A stretch of DNA of 64,000 bases, taken from the NCBI RefSeq assembly GCF_016909155.1, contig NZ_JAFBFG010000014.1, positions 1 through 64,000 on the forward strand. Direction: 5' to 3'. The first letter of the stretch is position 1. Each line of letters opens with the position of its first letter. Below, piece after piece: positions 9,174-18,280 of this stretch. The notes beneath the pieces are model-generated. The model ran no database searches. It had not been told where the DNA came from and saw only the letters and a program-made list of their open reading frames with translations. Made by a program: the position numbers and the translations under genes. This stretch comes from Chryseomicrobium aureum (GTDB lineage: Bacteria; Bacillota; Bacilli; Bacillales_A; Planococcaceae).

Positions 9174-10651
9174 TGAACTTTCCCTCCTGTCGCTTTATGC
9201 ATGTCGACCATTTCTTTCACTTCTTGAATATTGCGCATTTTGTTGTCCCAGCATTTTTGACTCAGGTCGACAGGATATTCTTCTGGGTTCAACGAACGTT
9301 TGTATTCATCCCAAAGGAGTGTCAGGTTGGACTTCGCGTAAGCCTGCATCTCAGGTAAAGTTGGGTTGTCATAAATCACACGGCCATCTGCCACTACGTG
9401 ATGATGCAAATCAATGGCATCAAAGTTGGTAACAAATTTTGATACGAATGTATGAACCGGGTGGAACATTTTCAAGCGATCCTCTTTCGTCGGATCTTCT
9501 TCTTTAAGTGTAATGTAGTCCCCTTCTGCTTTTCCGTTTTCACGGTCGATGATGCGGTAAATCCTTTTTTCACCGGGAGTCGTCACTTTTTCAGTCGTAG
9601 AAGAAATCTTAATCGTATCTTCCATTTCTCCCGCATCATTTTCGATAGACACGAGTTTATAAACGGCGCCGAGTGCAGGTTGATCATACGCAGTGATCAG
9701 CTTTGTCCCGATTCCCCACATGTCGACTTTGGCCCCTTGTGCCTTTAAGTTCAAAATTGTGTATTCATCTAAATCGTTGGAAACCACCACTTTTGCGTCT
9801 GGGAAACCTGCTTCATCAAGCATGCGACGTGATTCTTTAGACAAGAACGCAATATCCCCGCTATCGAGTCGAATGCCGACAAAATCTATTTTGTCCCCTA
9901 GTTCTTTGGCTACCTGAATCGCTGTCGGTACACCAATATTAAGCGTGTCATACGTATCGACTAAGAACACACACTTTTTATGGCGCTTGGCGTAGGCATG
10001 GAATGCTTCGTATTCAGATTTATACGCCTGAACCATAGAATGGGCATGTGTTCCTGAAATCGGAATGCCAAATAACTTTCCTGTGCGCACGTTACTTGTT
10101 GCTTCTGCTCCCCCAATATAGGCAGCACGTGCTCCCCAAATAGCTGCATCCATCTCATGCGCTCGGCGTGAACCAAATTCCATGACGATTTCGTCTTTGA
10201 CCACTTGTTTAATGCGTGATGATTTCGTCGCAATCAACGTCTGGAAATTGACGATGTTCAGGAGCGCCGTCTCAATGAGTTGGGCTTCGATTAGGGGTGC
10301 TTCTACACGCACGAGTGGGGCTTGCGGGAAAGCGAGCTCTCCTTCACGCATGGCATAGATGTTGCCGGTAAATCGCAGGTCCTTCAAATACGCTAAGAAA
10401 TCTGCCTGATAGCCTTGTTCTTCTAAATATGCGAGGTCTGATTCACTGAAACGGAAGTTCTTTATATAGTCGAGAATCCGTTCTAGCCCAGCAAAAATTG
10501 CATACCCATTGCCAAACGGGAGCTTCCGGAAGAACAGTTCAAACACGGCTTTGCGCTCGTGCATGTTGTCTGCCCAGTAGGCCTCTGCCATGTTGATCTG
10601 ATAGAGATCGGTATGTAATGTTAAACTGTCATCTGCATAAGGATGATTCAT
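9170..10651 (-). CDS. pncB: Nicotinate phosphoribosyltransferase
   Basis: 493 aa from the ATG at 10651, which is preceded by GAAGAAGG; the ATG six codons upstream has no ribosome binding site. It opens with the family's [15 protein letters not shown] block. It also shows [13 protein letters not shown], the GTHAHSMVQ motif with the catalytic His, and the phosphoribosyl-binding region around GIRLDSGD. It converts nicotinate plus PRPP to nicotinate mononucleotide in the Preiss-Handler pathway; nadE catalyses the last step. Confidence 0.95.
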   Translation of the reverse strand: MNHPYADDSLTLHTDLYQINMAEAYWADNMHERKAVFELFFRKLPFGNGYAIFAGLERILDYIKNFRFSESDLAYLEEQGYQADFLAYLKDLRFTGNIYAMREGELAFPQAPLVRVEAPLIEAQLIETALLNIVNFQTLIATKSSRIKQVVKDEIVMEFGSRRAHEMDAAIWGARAAYIGGAEATSNVRTGKLFGIPISGTHAHSMVQAYKSEYEAFHAYAKRHKKCVFLVDTYDTLNIGVPTAIQVAKELGDKIDFVGIRLDSGDIAFLSKESRRMLDEAGFPDAKVVVSNDLDEYTILNLKAQGAKVDMWGIGTKLITAYDQPALGAVYKLVSIENDAGEMEDTIKISSTTEKVTTPGEKRIYRIIDRENGKAEGDYITLKEEDPTKEDRLKMFHPVHTFVSKFVTNFDAIDLHHHVVADGRVIYDNPTLPEMQAYAKSNLTLLWDEYKRSLNPEEYPVDLSQKCWDNKMRNIQEVKEMVDMHKATGGKVQ

Positions 10652-10757
10652 CTCGTCGCCTTCTTCCATACATAATTAGTTCTTAGTATACCCTTTTCCC
10701 CGAAAATGTGACAAAAAATCATTTCTTTTGGAATCGAGATAAAGAGACCTGTTCTCT

Positions 10758-10802
10758 ATCATTATACTTCTTCACAATGATGCTCACTCAAGGTATAATG
10801 AT
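10758..10802. promoter_or_regulatory. Facing divergent promoters for pncB and the amidotransferase gene
   Basis: Perfect 10-bp inverted repeat ATCATTATAC/GTATAATGAT contains two outward -10 boxes. Rightward: -35 TTCACA (10771-10776), 17-bp spacer, -10 TATAAT (10794-10799). Leftward: -10 TATAAT (10761-10766) with a weaker TTGAGT -35 at 19 bp. The two promoters overlap, so they probably compete. Confidence 0.5.
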
Positions 10803-10908
10803 ACTCAAAATAGTAGCGTAAACTTAAAGTGGATGATCGCCACATAAGGAAAGTTCGTTACAACGGTAATAGAACTAAGCACTTCAGCCCCAATCGAATT
10901 ACAGACAT

Positions 10909-11603
10909 ATGAGGAGCATATAGATTGGTTCAGAAGAAAATGAACGATTCACGCTCGCGTGTGGTTATATGCGGTCGATTGAGGATGCGGGTTGCAGTGC
11001 GGTTTATTTAATCGGCTCTCTTGACGAGTCGATTCTTCAGAAGATGGACGGATTTGTGCTTACTAGCGGCGGATACATTGACCCGATTCATTTCGGAGAA
11101 GCCCCCTTCCTGGTCTCGGGGAAATTAACGGGTCACGAGATATCCGGGAACTCGCCCTCTTAAGGAAACTGACACAGGTGCGTAAACCTGTACTCGGGAT
11201 CTGCAAGGATATGCAAATGTTGAACGTCGCGTGTGGTGGAACGATTCACCAAGACCTCTATTCGATTGCAGATGGGTCATTCCTCCAACATAACCCGAAG
11301 CGTTCACGCGAAGAAGCCCATCATGTTGTTGACGTTGTTTCTGGAAGCTTCTTAGAAAAACGGACAGGATGCACATCACTCCCCGTAAATTCATTTCACC
11401 ACCAAGCCGTCCATCGTTTAGGTGATGGCACGCGCGTGAGTGCCACATCGTCTGACGGCGTTGTGGAAACAATCGAGCGCAAGGCTTCTCCTTGGTATAG
11501 CGTACAATGGCACCCCGAAACGATGGTGAATTGCCTGCATTCCAGTACATTATTTGCTGCATTTATAAAACACACAAAGGAGCTTAATTATGACACTTAT
11601 TGA
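10909..11603 (+). pseudogene. Broken gamma-glutamyl-GABA hydrolase-like class-I amidotransferase (peptidase C26)
   Basis: Fragments line up with the PuuD/C26 family: SEENERFTLACGY, then FVLTSGGYIDP, then ELALLRK, the nucleophile motif PVLGICKDMQ, and the His/Glu pair VQWHPET. Two lesions break the frame. There is an in-frame TAG at 10921-10923, just after a GAGGAG-preceded ATG region. A frameshift lies at the C-run near 11100-11106, where the downstream frame continues the homology. The catalytic half (11178-11603) remains open but lacks the N-terminus. The dipeptidase start overlaps the 3' end, so the pair was an operon. A sequencing error at the homopolymer could account for one lesion but not the stop. 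Confidence 0.75.
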
Positions 11604-12492
11604 TCTACATTGTGACCACTTGTATAAATTACAGAAGAATTTTCAGGGTGAACTAGATACATCGATTGAACGCTTACGGGCTGGCGGGATTACTGCTCAG
11701 GCCTTTGCGATCTATGTGGAACCTTCGCTTTCTGCGGAAACCGCCTATACAGCAGCCATGCATCAAGTAGAGCTTTTTCACAAGCATGTATTGTCTCATC
11801 CAGACGTGCACTGGGTACGCAACTGGCCAGAGCTTGCTGAACGTCCGGACGGCAAAATCTCTGTCTTCTTAACGCTCGAAGGACTCGAGTGTATCGGCAA
11901 TGAACTGACGAAACTCGATGCTTTTTTGGACGCAGGTGTGTTATCTGTCGGGCTCACTTGGAATCCTGCAAACTTGGTAGCGGACGGCTGTGGGGAACCC
12001 CGTGGTGCTGGACTGACGACGTTCGGTAGACAGGTGGTGGCTCGGTTGAATGAGCGAGGGATTCTCGTCGATCTTGCCCATATTGCGGAAGCAGGGTTCT
12101 GGGAGACACTCGAGCTTGCCGAGTTTCCGATTGTCAGCCACGCGAATGCGCGTGCGCTCTGTGACCATCCTCGGAACTTATCGGATACTCAATTGCGAGC
12201 CATGATTGAAAAAGGCATACCGTTACATATTGTGTTTTATCCGGGGTTCATTTCAGGTAAAGACCATGCTGAAATCGATGAATTGATTGCTCATTTCGAG
12301 CACATTGTGGCTCTCGGTGGGGAAGACATTATTGGATTCGGTTCAGATTTCGACGGGATTAATATCAAAGTGGATGGACTGGAACACGCTGGACAGTTCC
12401 CTCACCTATTAGAACGTTTGCGCTCGAGTTTTAGTGACGACCAAGTGGAGAAGTGGATGTATAAGAATTTTTATCGATATGTGATGGGGTGA
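11590..12492 (+). CDS. Membrane dipeptidase family protein (peptidase M19)
   Basis: 300 aa, full length for bacterial M19 enzymes, which hydrolyse dipeptides (often with D-residues at the C-terminal side) using two zinc ions. Metal ligands are visible as HxD in LIDLHCDHL, Glu in LEGLECIG, and His residues in VDLAHIAEAG and SHANARALCDHPRN. The conserved GFGSDFDGI follows. No signal peptide, so probably cytoplasmic. The ATG follows AAAGGAG and lies inside the end of the broken amidotransferase gene, indicating co-transcription. Confidence 0.9.
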   Translation: MTLIDLHCDHLYKLQKNFQGELDTSIERLRAGGITAQAFAIYVEPSLSAETAYTAAMHQVELFHKHVLSHPDVHWVRNWPELAERPDGKISVFLTLEGLECIGNELTKLDAFLDAGVLSVGLTWNPANLVADGCGEPRGAGLTTFGRQVVARLNERGILVDLAHIAEAGFWETLELAEFPIVSHANARALCDHPRNLSDTQLRAMIEKGIPLHIVFYPGFISGKDHAEIDELIAHFEHIVALGGEDIIGFGSDFDGINIKVDGLEHAGQFPHLLERLRSSFSDDQVEKWMYKNFYRYVMG

Positions 12493-12730
12493 ATGGGGCT
12501 TAGTCAGGGCTGGAGTGTGGATGAGCGGGAGTTCACCTTACAGCACGTGCATTTCTCGTGACAAAACAGGGATTTGTCGTGACGAAATAGAACTTTCATC
12601 TAGCAGAAAATCGATTTGTCGATCTTTACAAGCTTGTTCCCGGCCGGCTCACCACACGCTAACCTGCCCGCATGCACTAAACCCAAAACCCTAGCTGCCC
12701 AAGCCCTTGCTAGCAAGATCTACCCCACTT
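12493..12730. other. Gene-free stretch with degenerate internal repeats
   Basis: No open frame with a ribosome binding site. The segment 12548-12592 contains imperfect repeats around TCGTGAC (CTCGTGACAAAA, then GTCGTGACGAAAT), and the right half is more GC-rich than its surroundings. I see no recognisable gene remnant. Confidence 0.4.
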
Positions 12731-12769
12731 AAAAAAGCCGACGCGTGGATGCTTCCATACGTCGGCTTT
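12731..12769 (-). terminator. Terminator after the aminotransferase gene
   Basis: Stem AAGCCGACG/CGTCGGCTT with a T-run on the minus strand, ending 7 nt before the aminotransferase stop codon; it may also stop plus-strand transcripts from the dipeptidase gene. Confidence 0.85.
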
Positions 12770-12775
12770 CGTCAT

Positions 12776-14059
12776 TTAGTTGGTTGTTAAGTCTTCGCAC
12801 GCTTGGTAGATCAAGTCGAATAGCTCTGTCAGGTCTTCCTCGTCCACGCAACTAAATGCGACACGAATATCCGTCTGGTTGTTCGAGATGACACCCACGC
12901 CGTACTGGTCGAGTAAGTGTAAACGAAGCTCTTCTGCATCGATTTCATGCAACTTCACACACATAAAGTAGCCAGAGTTGAACGGATAGTACGTCCAGTG
13001 CTTATCAAACTTCGCGTCTGATAAAATCTCCTTTGTCTTCACGGCTCGGCCTTTCATGACGTCAAACTTCTGTTGCTTCTCGACTTCAAATTCAGGTGAC
13101 TGAAGTGACTCTAGTATCATCGTCTGCGAAATGTGAGCCCCACTTGAAATCGTCCCACGAATAATACCTTTCGTTTTCTGCTCAAGAGCAGCCAGCGTCT
13201 CTTTGCCTGCAGCATACGTTATGAAGCCTACTCGTAAGCCCCAAACATAGTTCTCTTTCGTCGCTCCGTCAATCTTCACCGGAAGAATGCGGTCATGCAC
13301 TCCTGCTAGGCGCCCAAATAGGGATTCAGTGATTGAATCTTCATAGAATAGACCAAAGTACGCGTCGTCTAACACGACGACTAAGTTTAATCCATTGTCT
13401 GCCGCTTCTTTTAACACGTCGACGATTTCATTCGCTTCGTCTTCGTGCGGTGTGTAACCAGTTGGGTTATTCGGGAAGTTTAACAGCACAATCGCTTTTC
13501 CGGATTGTTCTGCGAGCGCCTCGCGAAGTCCGTTTGTATCAAAACGCGTGTTTTCCGCGAACAGCGGGAACGTGACGATCTTTCCACCACGACGAACTCC
13601 GAATACGGTGTTGTAGTTGCCCCAGTAGTGGTTCGGTACGACGAGCGCGTCTCCTTCGTTCATAAATAAGTCCGCGAGAATCGATAGTCCGTGCGTCAAT
13701 GCATTGGTGACAATCGGCTTCCCAATGGATTTGCCGACCATTGACGGGTTGTCTTTGTAGAGTTTTTCAAGCCATGCATCACGCAGTGCAGGCTTCCCTT
13801 GAGGGGGTGCATACGGGTAGACATCTTTTGGTGCATAGTCGATGCGTTTCTGGATATGTGAAAAGTGCATCGGTTCGCCATGTTCAGTCGCAATTCCGAT
13901 CGTCGCATTGAATTTATGCGCTTTCTCAGACGCTTCAGCTCCTTGGCTCAAGATGCCTTTTGGATAGAATAAGTTTTTCCCAAGCGACGACAACATGTCG
14001 TGGACAGCCGGGCTCTCGTTTTGGATCTGGGTGTTCAGTTGCTGTGCTAATGGATTCAC
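12776..14059 (-). CDS. Class I/II PLP-dependent aminotransferase
   Basis: 427 aa fold-type I enzyme. Recognisable segments are the substrate-region ALTHGLSILADLF, the NFPNNPTGY motif, the Asp-Tyr pair in VVLDDAYFGLFYED, and the PLP-lysine region DGATKENYVWGLRVGF. The C-terminal domain runs to the end. Amino-acid specificity cannot be read from the sequence. It starts with GTG 8 nt after AGGAGGT, and this leader plus the first bases of the gene are part of the exoA direct repeat (see the repeat entries). Downstream of the dead exoA copy on the same strand. Confidence 0.88.
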   Translation of the reverse strand: MNPLAQQLNTQIQNESPAVHDMLSSLGKNLFYPKGILSQGAEASEKAHKFNATIGIATEHGEPMHFSHIQKRIDYAPKDVYPYAPPQGKPALRDAWLEKLYKDNPSMVGKSIGKPIVTNALTHGLSILADLFMNEGDALVVPNHYWGNYNTVFGVRRGGKIVTFPLFAENTRFDTNGLREALAEQSGKAIVLLNFPNNPTGYTPHEDEANEIVDVLKEAADNGLNLVVVLDDAYFGLFYEDSITESLFGRLAGVHDRILPVKIDGATKENYVWGLRVGFITYAAGKETLAALEQKTKGIIRGTISSGAHISQTMILESLQSPEFEVEKQQKFDVMKGRAVKTKEILSDAKFDKHWTYYPFNSGYFMCVKLHEIDAEELRLHLLDQYGVGVISNNQTDIRVAFSCVDEEDLTELFDLIYQACEDLTTN

Positions 14060-14098
14060 GAGTCAGAACCTCCTGCGTTTTTCTCTATTGTACGCTAT

Positions 14099-14865
14099 TT
14101 ACTTTGAAAATTCTTTCCCTAATTCTAAAAAGATTGGACAATGGTCACTGCCCATCGTGTCCGGGTGCATCCCTGCCTCTTTAATTAATGGAGCCAGTTT
14201 TTCGGAAACGATGAAGTAATCAATGCGCCACCCGATATTGCGCTCACGCACCTTCGCCATATAACTCCACCACGTATAATGGCTTTCTGCAGTTGGGTGA
14301 AGATAGCGGAAAGAATCCACAAATCCATTGTCGAGCAGACGTGTCATCTTCTCACGTTCTTCAAAGGTGAATCCGGAATTGCCGATGCTCGACTTCGCAT
14401 TGCGGATATCGATTCCTTGGTGCGCGACATTTAGATTTCCTGCATAGATGACCGGCTTCGTCAAATTGAGCAGCGTCAAATAGCTATACATACGGTCTTC
14501 CCATTCGAGTCGGTACGGTAAACGTGACAGGTCTCTCTTTGCGTTCGATATGTAGGTGTTCACGAGATAAAAGTTGTCGTACTCAAGTGTAATGATGCGC
14601 CCTTCCGCTTCATCCGGATCGTCTTCTAATCCGTAATGAACCGACAGCGGCTCATGCTTCGTAAAATAGCTGTGCCGGAGTAGCCCTTTTTCTCAGCGTC
14701 ATTCCAGTACTGATGATATCCCGGAAGATCCAGGTCCAGCTGCCCTTGTTGCATCTTCGTTTCTTGAATACAGAAAAAATCAGCGTCTTGCGCGTGGAAG
14801 TACTCCATCCATCCTTTTTTTACACATGCGCGGATGCCGTTTACGTTCCATGAGATGAGTTTCAT
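14099..14865 (-). pseudogene. exoA: Decayed exodeoxyribonuclease III
   Basis: Homologous over its whole length to the intact exoA at 31248-32015, but 767 instead of 768 nt. One base is missing near 14665-14675, so the frame that starts MKLISWNVNGIRA is lost after about 68 codons; the remaining homology continues in another frame. The motif corresponding to GDLN in the intact copy reads GNLN here. That replaces the metal- or active-site Asp of the ExoIII family, so even a repaired frame would probably be inactive. The distal Asp-His (GSDHCP) is kept. Confidence 0.9.
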
Positions 14866-14901
14866 GCTGCCGCCTCCTTTAGTTCGAGACTAGTTTCCCA
14901 T

Positions 14902-14925
14902 AAAAAAAAGACTCGCTAGGCAAGT
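14902..14925 (-). terminator. Terminator after the GNAT gene
   Basis: Stem GACTTGC/GCGAGTC followed by an eight-T run on the minus strand. It is the left-copy counterpart of the terminator at 32051-32074 and belongs to the duplicated unit. Confidence 0.8.
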
Positions 14926-15016
14926 CCGATATTATTTGTTGATACAACTTTCACCTATCATTAATTTCTTTCACAAAGTAAACGAATCTCCCTTAACCAC
15001 TCATCTATTTGGTGTA

Positions 15017-15844
15017 TCATGTATGTGCCTCACTTGTTTTCTGTCTCTGTAAAATGTAATAATTCATCGCAGCATTGTCTTTGTGACGGATGACATCAAC
15101 CACCCGATACCCTGATGAAAACGCCTTTACAAAAGCTTTACGCAGTTCATGTCTCCAGAGTTGCGCTATCTTGATGCTTTGCTTTTTGATGAAATGAATG
15201 TCTCTTGGAACTGCTACTGCATAATAATCATCCACCAGCTCCTGTAAAGATCCGATCGGTGATAGTAGGTCAGCCACAACTTCACCATCTACCAGGTGGT
15301 CAATCACGTCAAGGTCCACTTGCGTCCTTTTCATCAACTCTTTTTCAGCTCCATGGACATCCCATTCAACCAAAAAACGGTCAGCGGGCATTCCCTTATT
15401 GATTTCGTCCGTCATTTCACCGTAATACTCCTTGTAATAAGTTCGGACATATCCCCCTAACTTGTGAATATTCAAATATCCATTTCTTGACTCCAAAGGG
15501 TCGTATGTCCAAACAATTTTGGTGTAACCATAATCAGCAGCCCAGGATTTTTGCGATATTTTTAGGCTTTCACCAATTCCCATGTTTCTATATTCCGGAT
15601 GAATGGCCATCATATGTGAAATGAGAAGGTTTTGGCTGTCTTTAAAACCGGCAAATCCATAGCAAAATCCTACTAATTTTTCTTCGTCGAACGCACCGAT
15701 GACAACTCCGCCATTATGAATGGCTGCAATTAAGTGGGGCAGCATCGTTACACTTTCAATACTCCAAATCCATTCCTGAAATTTTACGATTTCTTTTAAA
15801 CGTTGAATATCGGTTACTTGTCGATAAACAATATGTGGAGACAT
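15017..15844 (-). CDS. GNAT-family N-acyltransferase (COG3375-like)
   Basis: 275 aa. The N-terminal half has a GNAT fold with the acyl-CoA binding loop in HPEYRNMGIGESLK and preceding beta strands (KLVGFCYGFAG, LLISHMMAIHP). The C-terminal half is the extension typical of a larger GNAT subfamily (COG3375). In Geobacillus kaustophilus, as I recall, a GNAT enzyme accompanies N-succinylamino-acid racemase and succinylates D-amino acids; the racemase at 25303-26445 makes that role plausible here. ATG follows AAGGAG. It is separated from the hydrolase operon by a terminator, so it has its own transcript. Confidence 0.8.
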   Translation of the reverse strand: MSPHIVYRQVTDIQRLKEIVKFQEWIWSIESVTMLPHLIAAIHNGGVVIGAFDEEKLVGFCYGFAGFKDSQNLLISHMMAIHPEYRNMGIGESLKISQKSWAADYGYTKIVWTYDPLESRNGYLNIHKLGGYVRTYYKEYYGEMTDEINKGMPADRFLVEWDVHGAEKELMKRTQVDLDVIDHLVDGEVVADLLSPIGSLQELVDDYYAVAVPRDIHFIKKQSIKIAQLWRHELRKAFVKAFSSGYRVVDVIRHKDNAAMNYYILQRQKTSEAHT

Positions 15845-15881
15845 GATTGTATCTCCTTTCCATAAAAGTTTTGTCTTAAAT

Positions 15882-15911
15882 AAAACCCTTAGCTATACGG
15901 GATAGCTAAGG
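15882..15911 (-). terminator. Terminator after the class-C hydrolase gene
   Basis: Perfect 10-bp stem CCTTAGCTAT/ATAGCTAAGG with a 5-nt loop, followed by GTTTTATTT on the minus strand. It closes the long peptide-utilisation operon. Confidence 0.85.
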
Positions 15912-15920
15912 ATGAAGAAA

Positions 15921-17339
15921 TTAATTAGTTTTTGGGAATTGACGATAATGATAAGCGACTCGATCTATTTTCCCTTCGGAATTTCGCACAAAACGAATAA
16001 TTTCTTTTTGGTCATTGACATCAGCCAAAAATAAATCTTTCCCTATACTTTTTACCGGGAAATTAAAGCCTGGCACTGAAAACTCAAGGCTGTCTTGTTT
16101 TAAATCCACTGTGAGTTTCATACCCTCGTTGGATACGTATTCCCCCACGAATTCAGCCAATTCTTCTGGTGTATGTGTATAATCATCGAATTCTACAGGA
16201 GATGCATCGAACTCCCTTCCCTCATATACATTCAATGCACGAGCCATGATTGATGAAGCTGGAACTGCTGCTAGGTTTGTAAGGATCATGGCGCTGACCC
16301 CTCTTTCCGGAATGACACATAGCTGTGAAGCAATCGCTTTTAAATTGCCTCCATGTTCCACTAATGTACCGCCATAGTAATCCGGTGTAATCATTAATCC
16401 ATACCCGTAATATCGACCTAGGGAGCACTCTATGTGAGGTTTAATCATTTCTTGGACACTTTCTACAGAAAGAATCTGGTTATCTCCGACTTTTCCATTG
16501 TTTCTGAAAATCTCGGCATACTTCAACATGTCTTCGACCGTCGATTTCAAATAGCCTGCAGCTCTCATTGAAGGCGAATCCCACCATACGGGAGCTTCAT
16601 ACACTTCCTCGCAATTTTCGCCTTTTTGAATGGCGTAGAGTGATGTGATATTATCGTAGTCTCCGAATTCTTCTATTAGAAACCCTGAATGATTCATGCC
16701 TGCCGGTTCCAAAATATGTTCTTTCACAAAATCTTCATAGGATTGCTCACTAACACGAGCTATAATGGCACCTAATAAAGCATAGCTGTCATTCGAATAA
16801 CTAAATTCGTTACCGGGATCGCCTAGCAATTCAAATTGCTGCTTCCCAATAAACTCCATCAGCTCTTCAAATGTATCGATTGGTCCTTGTTCTTCTTCTT
16901 CTTTCAACTTGAGTCCAGGATAATCGTTTACAGAAGGATCGCTATCAAAGCTTCTTTTATTTGCGTACACCAGAGACGGGAGCGGCGGTAAACCAGCTGA
17001 ATGAGTCATGAAATGATGGATTGTCATTTGATCTGTTTTATCTGTAAGAGTCTTAAATTCAGGCAAATACTTCACAACTGGATCATGTACATTTAGCTTG
17101 CCTAGTTCCTGCAGCTGCATGATTGCAACACAGGTAAAAGATTTTGTGACGGATGCAATGCCATAGATAGTTTCCATTGTTACCGGCTTTTCCTTCTCAA
17201 TATTACGATAACCAAATCCTTTACCGTAAACCAATTCACCATCCTGAGCAATACCAATAGCTACTCCCGGAATGAGGTACTTGTCAATCAACTCCTGTCC
17301 GGCATTTTCAAACGGCTTCATGTCCAATGTTTTAATCAT
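15921..17339 (-). CDS. Serine hydrolase, beta-lactamase class C / S12 family
   Basis: 472 aa without signal peptide. Active-site motifs of the penicillin-recognising fold are present: SxxK as SVTK (ASVTKSFTCVA), YxN as YSN (FSYSNDSYALLG) and HxG as HGG (VEHGGNLKA). The C-terminal 120 residues form a separate beta-rich domain common in these hydrolases. Members include D-aminopeptidases, D-amino-acid amidases and esterases. The position at the end of an operon for peptide import, peptidase and racemase favours a peptide or D-amino-acid substrate over antibiotic resistance. ATG follows AAGGGG. Confidence 0.82.
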   Translation of the reverse strand: MIKTLDMKPFENAGQELIDKYLIPGVAIGIAQDGELVYGKGFGYRNIEKEKPVTMETIYGIASVTKSFTCVAIMQLQELGKLNVHDPVVKYLPEFKTLTDKTDQMTIHHFMTHSAGLPPLPSLVYANKRSFDSDPSVNDYPGLKLKEEEEQGPIDTFEELMEFIGKQQFELLGDPGNEFSYSNDSYALLGAIIARVSEQSYEDFVKEHILEPAGMNHSGFLIEEFGDYDNITSLYAIQKGENCEEVYEAPVWWDSPSMRAAGYLKSTVEDMLKYAEIFRNNGKVGDNQILSVESVQEMIKPHIECSLGRYYGYGLMITPDYYGGTLVEHGGNLKAIASQLCVIPERGVSAMILTNLAAVPASSIMARALNVYEGREFDASPVEFDDYTHTPEELAEFVGEYVSNEGMKLTVDLKQDSLEFSVPGFNFPVKSIGKDLFLADVNDQKEIIRFVRNSEGKIDRVAYHYRQFPKTN

Positions 17340-17394
17340 CTCAATATCCCCTTATTTTTTATTCAGATAAAAAAAGCTGTAAAGATCGTGAATA

Positions 17395-18249
17395 TCATTC
17401 TCTTTGGTTATAAAACGTAGGATATACATCACTTGTCCGCTGGTATTCTTCAAGTCTCTTTTCGACTTCTTGACTATTTTTAATCATCACACCTGACACC
17501 ATGGCGTTCAGAATAGAAAAAATAGTTGGCATGCCTTTCAAGCTTGAAGGATTAGGTGTTATCACATTAAGTGTAATGTCAGACATGAGGCCTAAAGGTG
17601 ATAATTCATCATCAGTAATCGTAACGATTTGTGCACCTTGTTCTTTTGTGGCACTGACAAAAGAGATGGTTTGCTGGGAATAGCGTCTGAAAGAGAGTGC
17701 GATAACCAACCAGTCTTCATCAATCAATGTAAGCAAATGGTGTGCGTCGTCGATGTCACCCTTAAATAAGTACGTATCACCTTTAACAATATTCAAGCTG
17801 TAGGATAGCCAATTGGCAGCCGCATATGAAGTACGAAGACCAACAATTAACACCTTTTTGGAATCAATGATTTTATCAATCGCCTCATTAAAGTGGTCCT
17901 TGTCCATAGAATCAAATGTTTTTCTCATGAATTCAATGTCTTGTTCCACTGACGCCTGAATATCAGGCGATTCATTCTTCATTCCATCGGTCAATGCTTT
18001 GAATGGATCATTATCAGGCTGGAGCAGCGAATTTCTGATTTCTTCCTGTAATGCTGCATAACCTGAATACCCCAAGGCATGGCAACATCTGATCACAGTA
18101 GTTTCACTTGTATTGGTCAGATTCCCGATTTCCTTTGCCGGATATAGAGCAACAGAGTTGGAATTTGCCACGATGAAATTTGCTACACTTTTCAAGCCTT
18201 GTGTGAGTTCACTATAATTTTCTTTAATTTGTTGCTTGAGTTTTTTCAT
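17395..18249 (-). CDS. MurR/RpiR-family transcriptional regulator
   Basis: 284 aa. The N-terminal HTH_6 domain (about residues 1-77) includes the helix-turn-helix NLTNTSETTVIRCCHALGYS. A SIS domain follows (about 120-255; VLIVGLRTSYAAA, then WLVIALSFRRYSQQ). RpiR regulators bind phosphosugars or related ligands and usually control adjacent catabolic genes. It is encoded inside the oligopeptide operon between the ATPase and the class-C hydrolase, so it is the natural candidate for the palindromic operators at 26477-26521, although that link is inferred. Confidence 0.9.
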   Translation of the reverse strand: MKKLKQQIKENYSELTQGLKSVANFIVANSNSVALYPAKEIGNLTNTSETTVIRCCHALGYSGYAALQEEIRNSLLQPDNDPFKALTDGMKNESPDIQASVEQDIEFMRKTFDSMDKDHFNEAIDKIIDSKKVLIVGLRTSYAAANWLSYSLNIVKGDTYLFKGDIDDAHHLLTLIDEDWLVIALSFRRYSQQTISFVSATKEQGAQIVTITDDELSPLGLMSDITLNVITPNPSSLKGMPTIFSILNAMVSGVMIKNSQEVEKRLEEYQRTSDVYPTFYNQRE

Positions 18250-18280
18250 TGAAATCTCCTTTTAAGTGCCCTTAAGTGGA

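Larger units (their letters stand above)
14057..14928. repeat. Direct repeat, left copy (exoA plus flanks)
   Basis: This segment matches 31206-32076 in order and orientation: a terminator, the exoA ribosome binding site and coding region, then the next gene's ribosome binding site and its first bases (GTGAATC). The copies are clearly diverged at the nucleotide level, so this is not a recent duplication. The pair brackets about 16 kb of accessory genes. Confidence 0.85.

Noticed and set aside
14099-14865. Functional two-part exonuclease from the split exoA frames
   Set aside because: The catalytic GDLN motif is altered to GNLN and the second part has only an internal GTG as start; an intact copy exists at 31248-32015.
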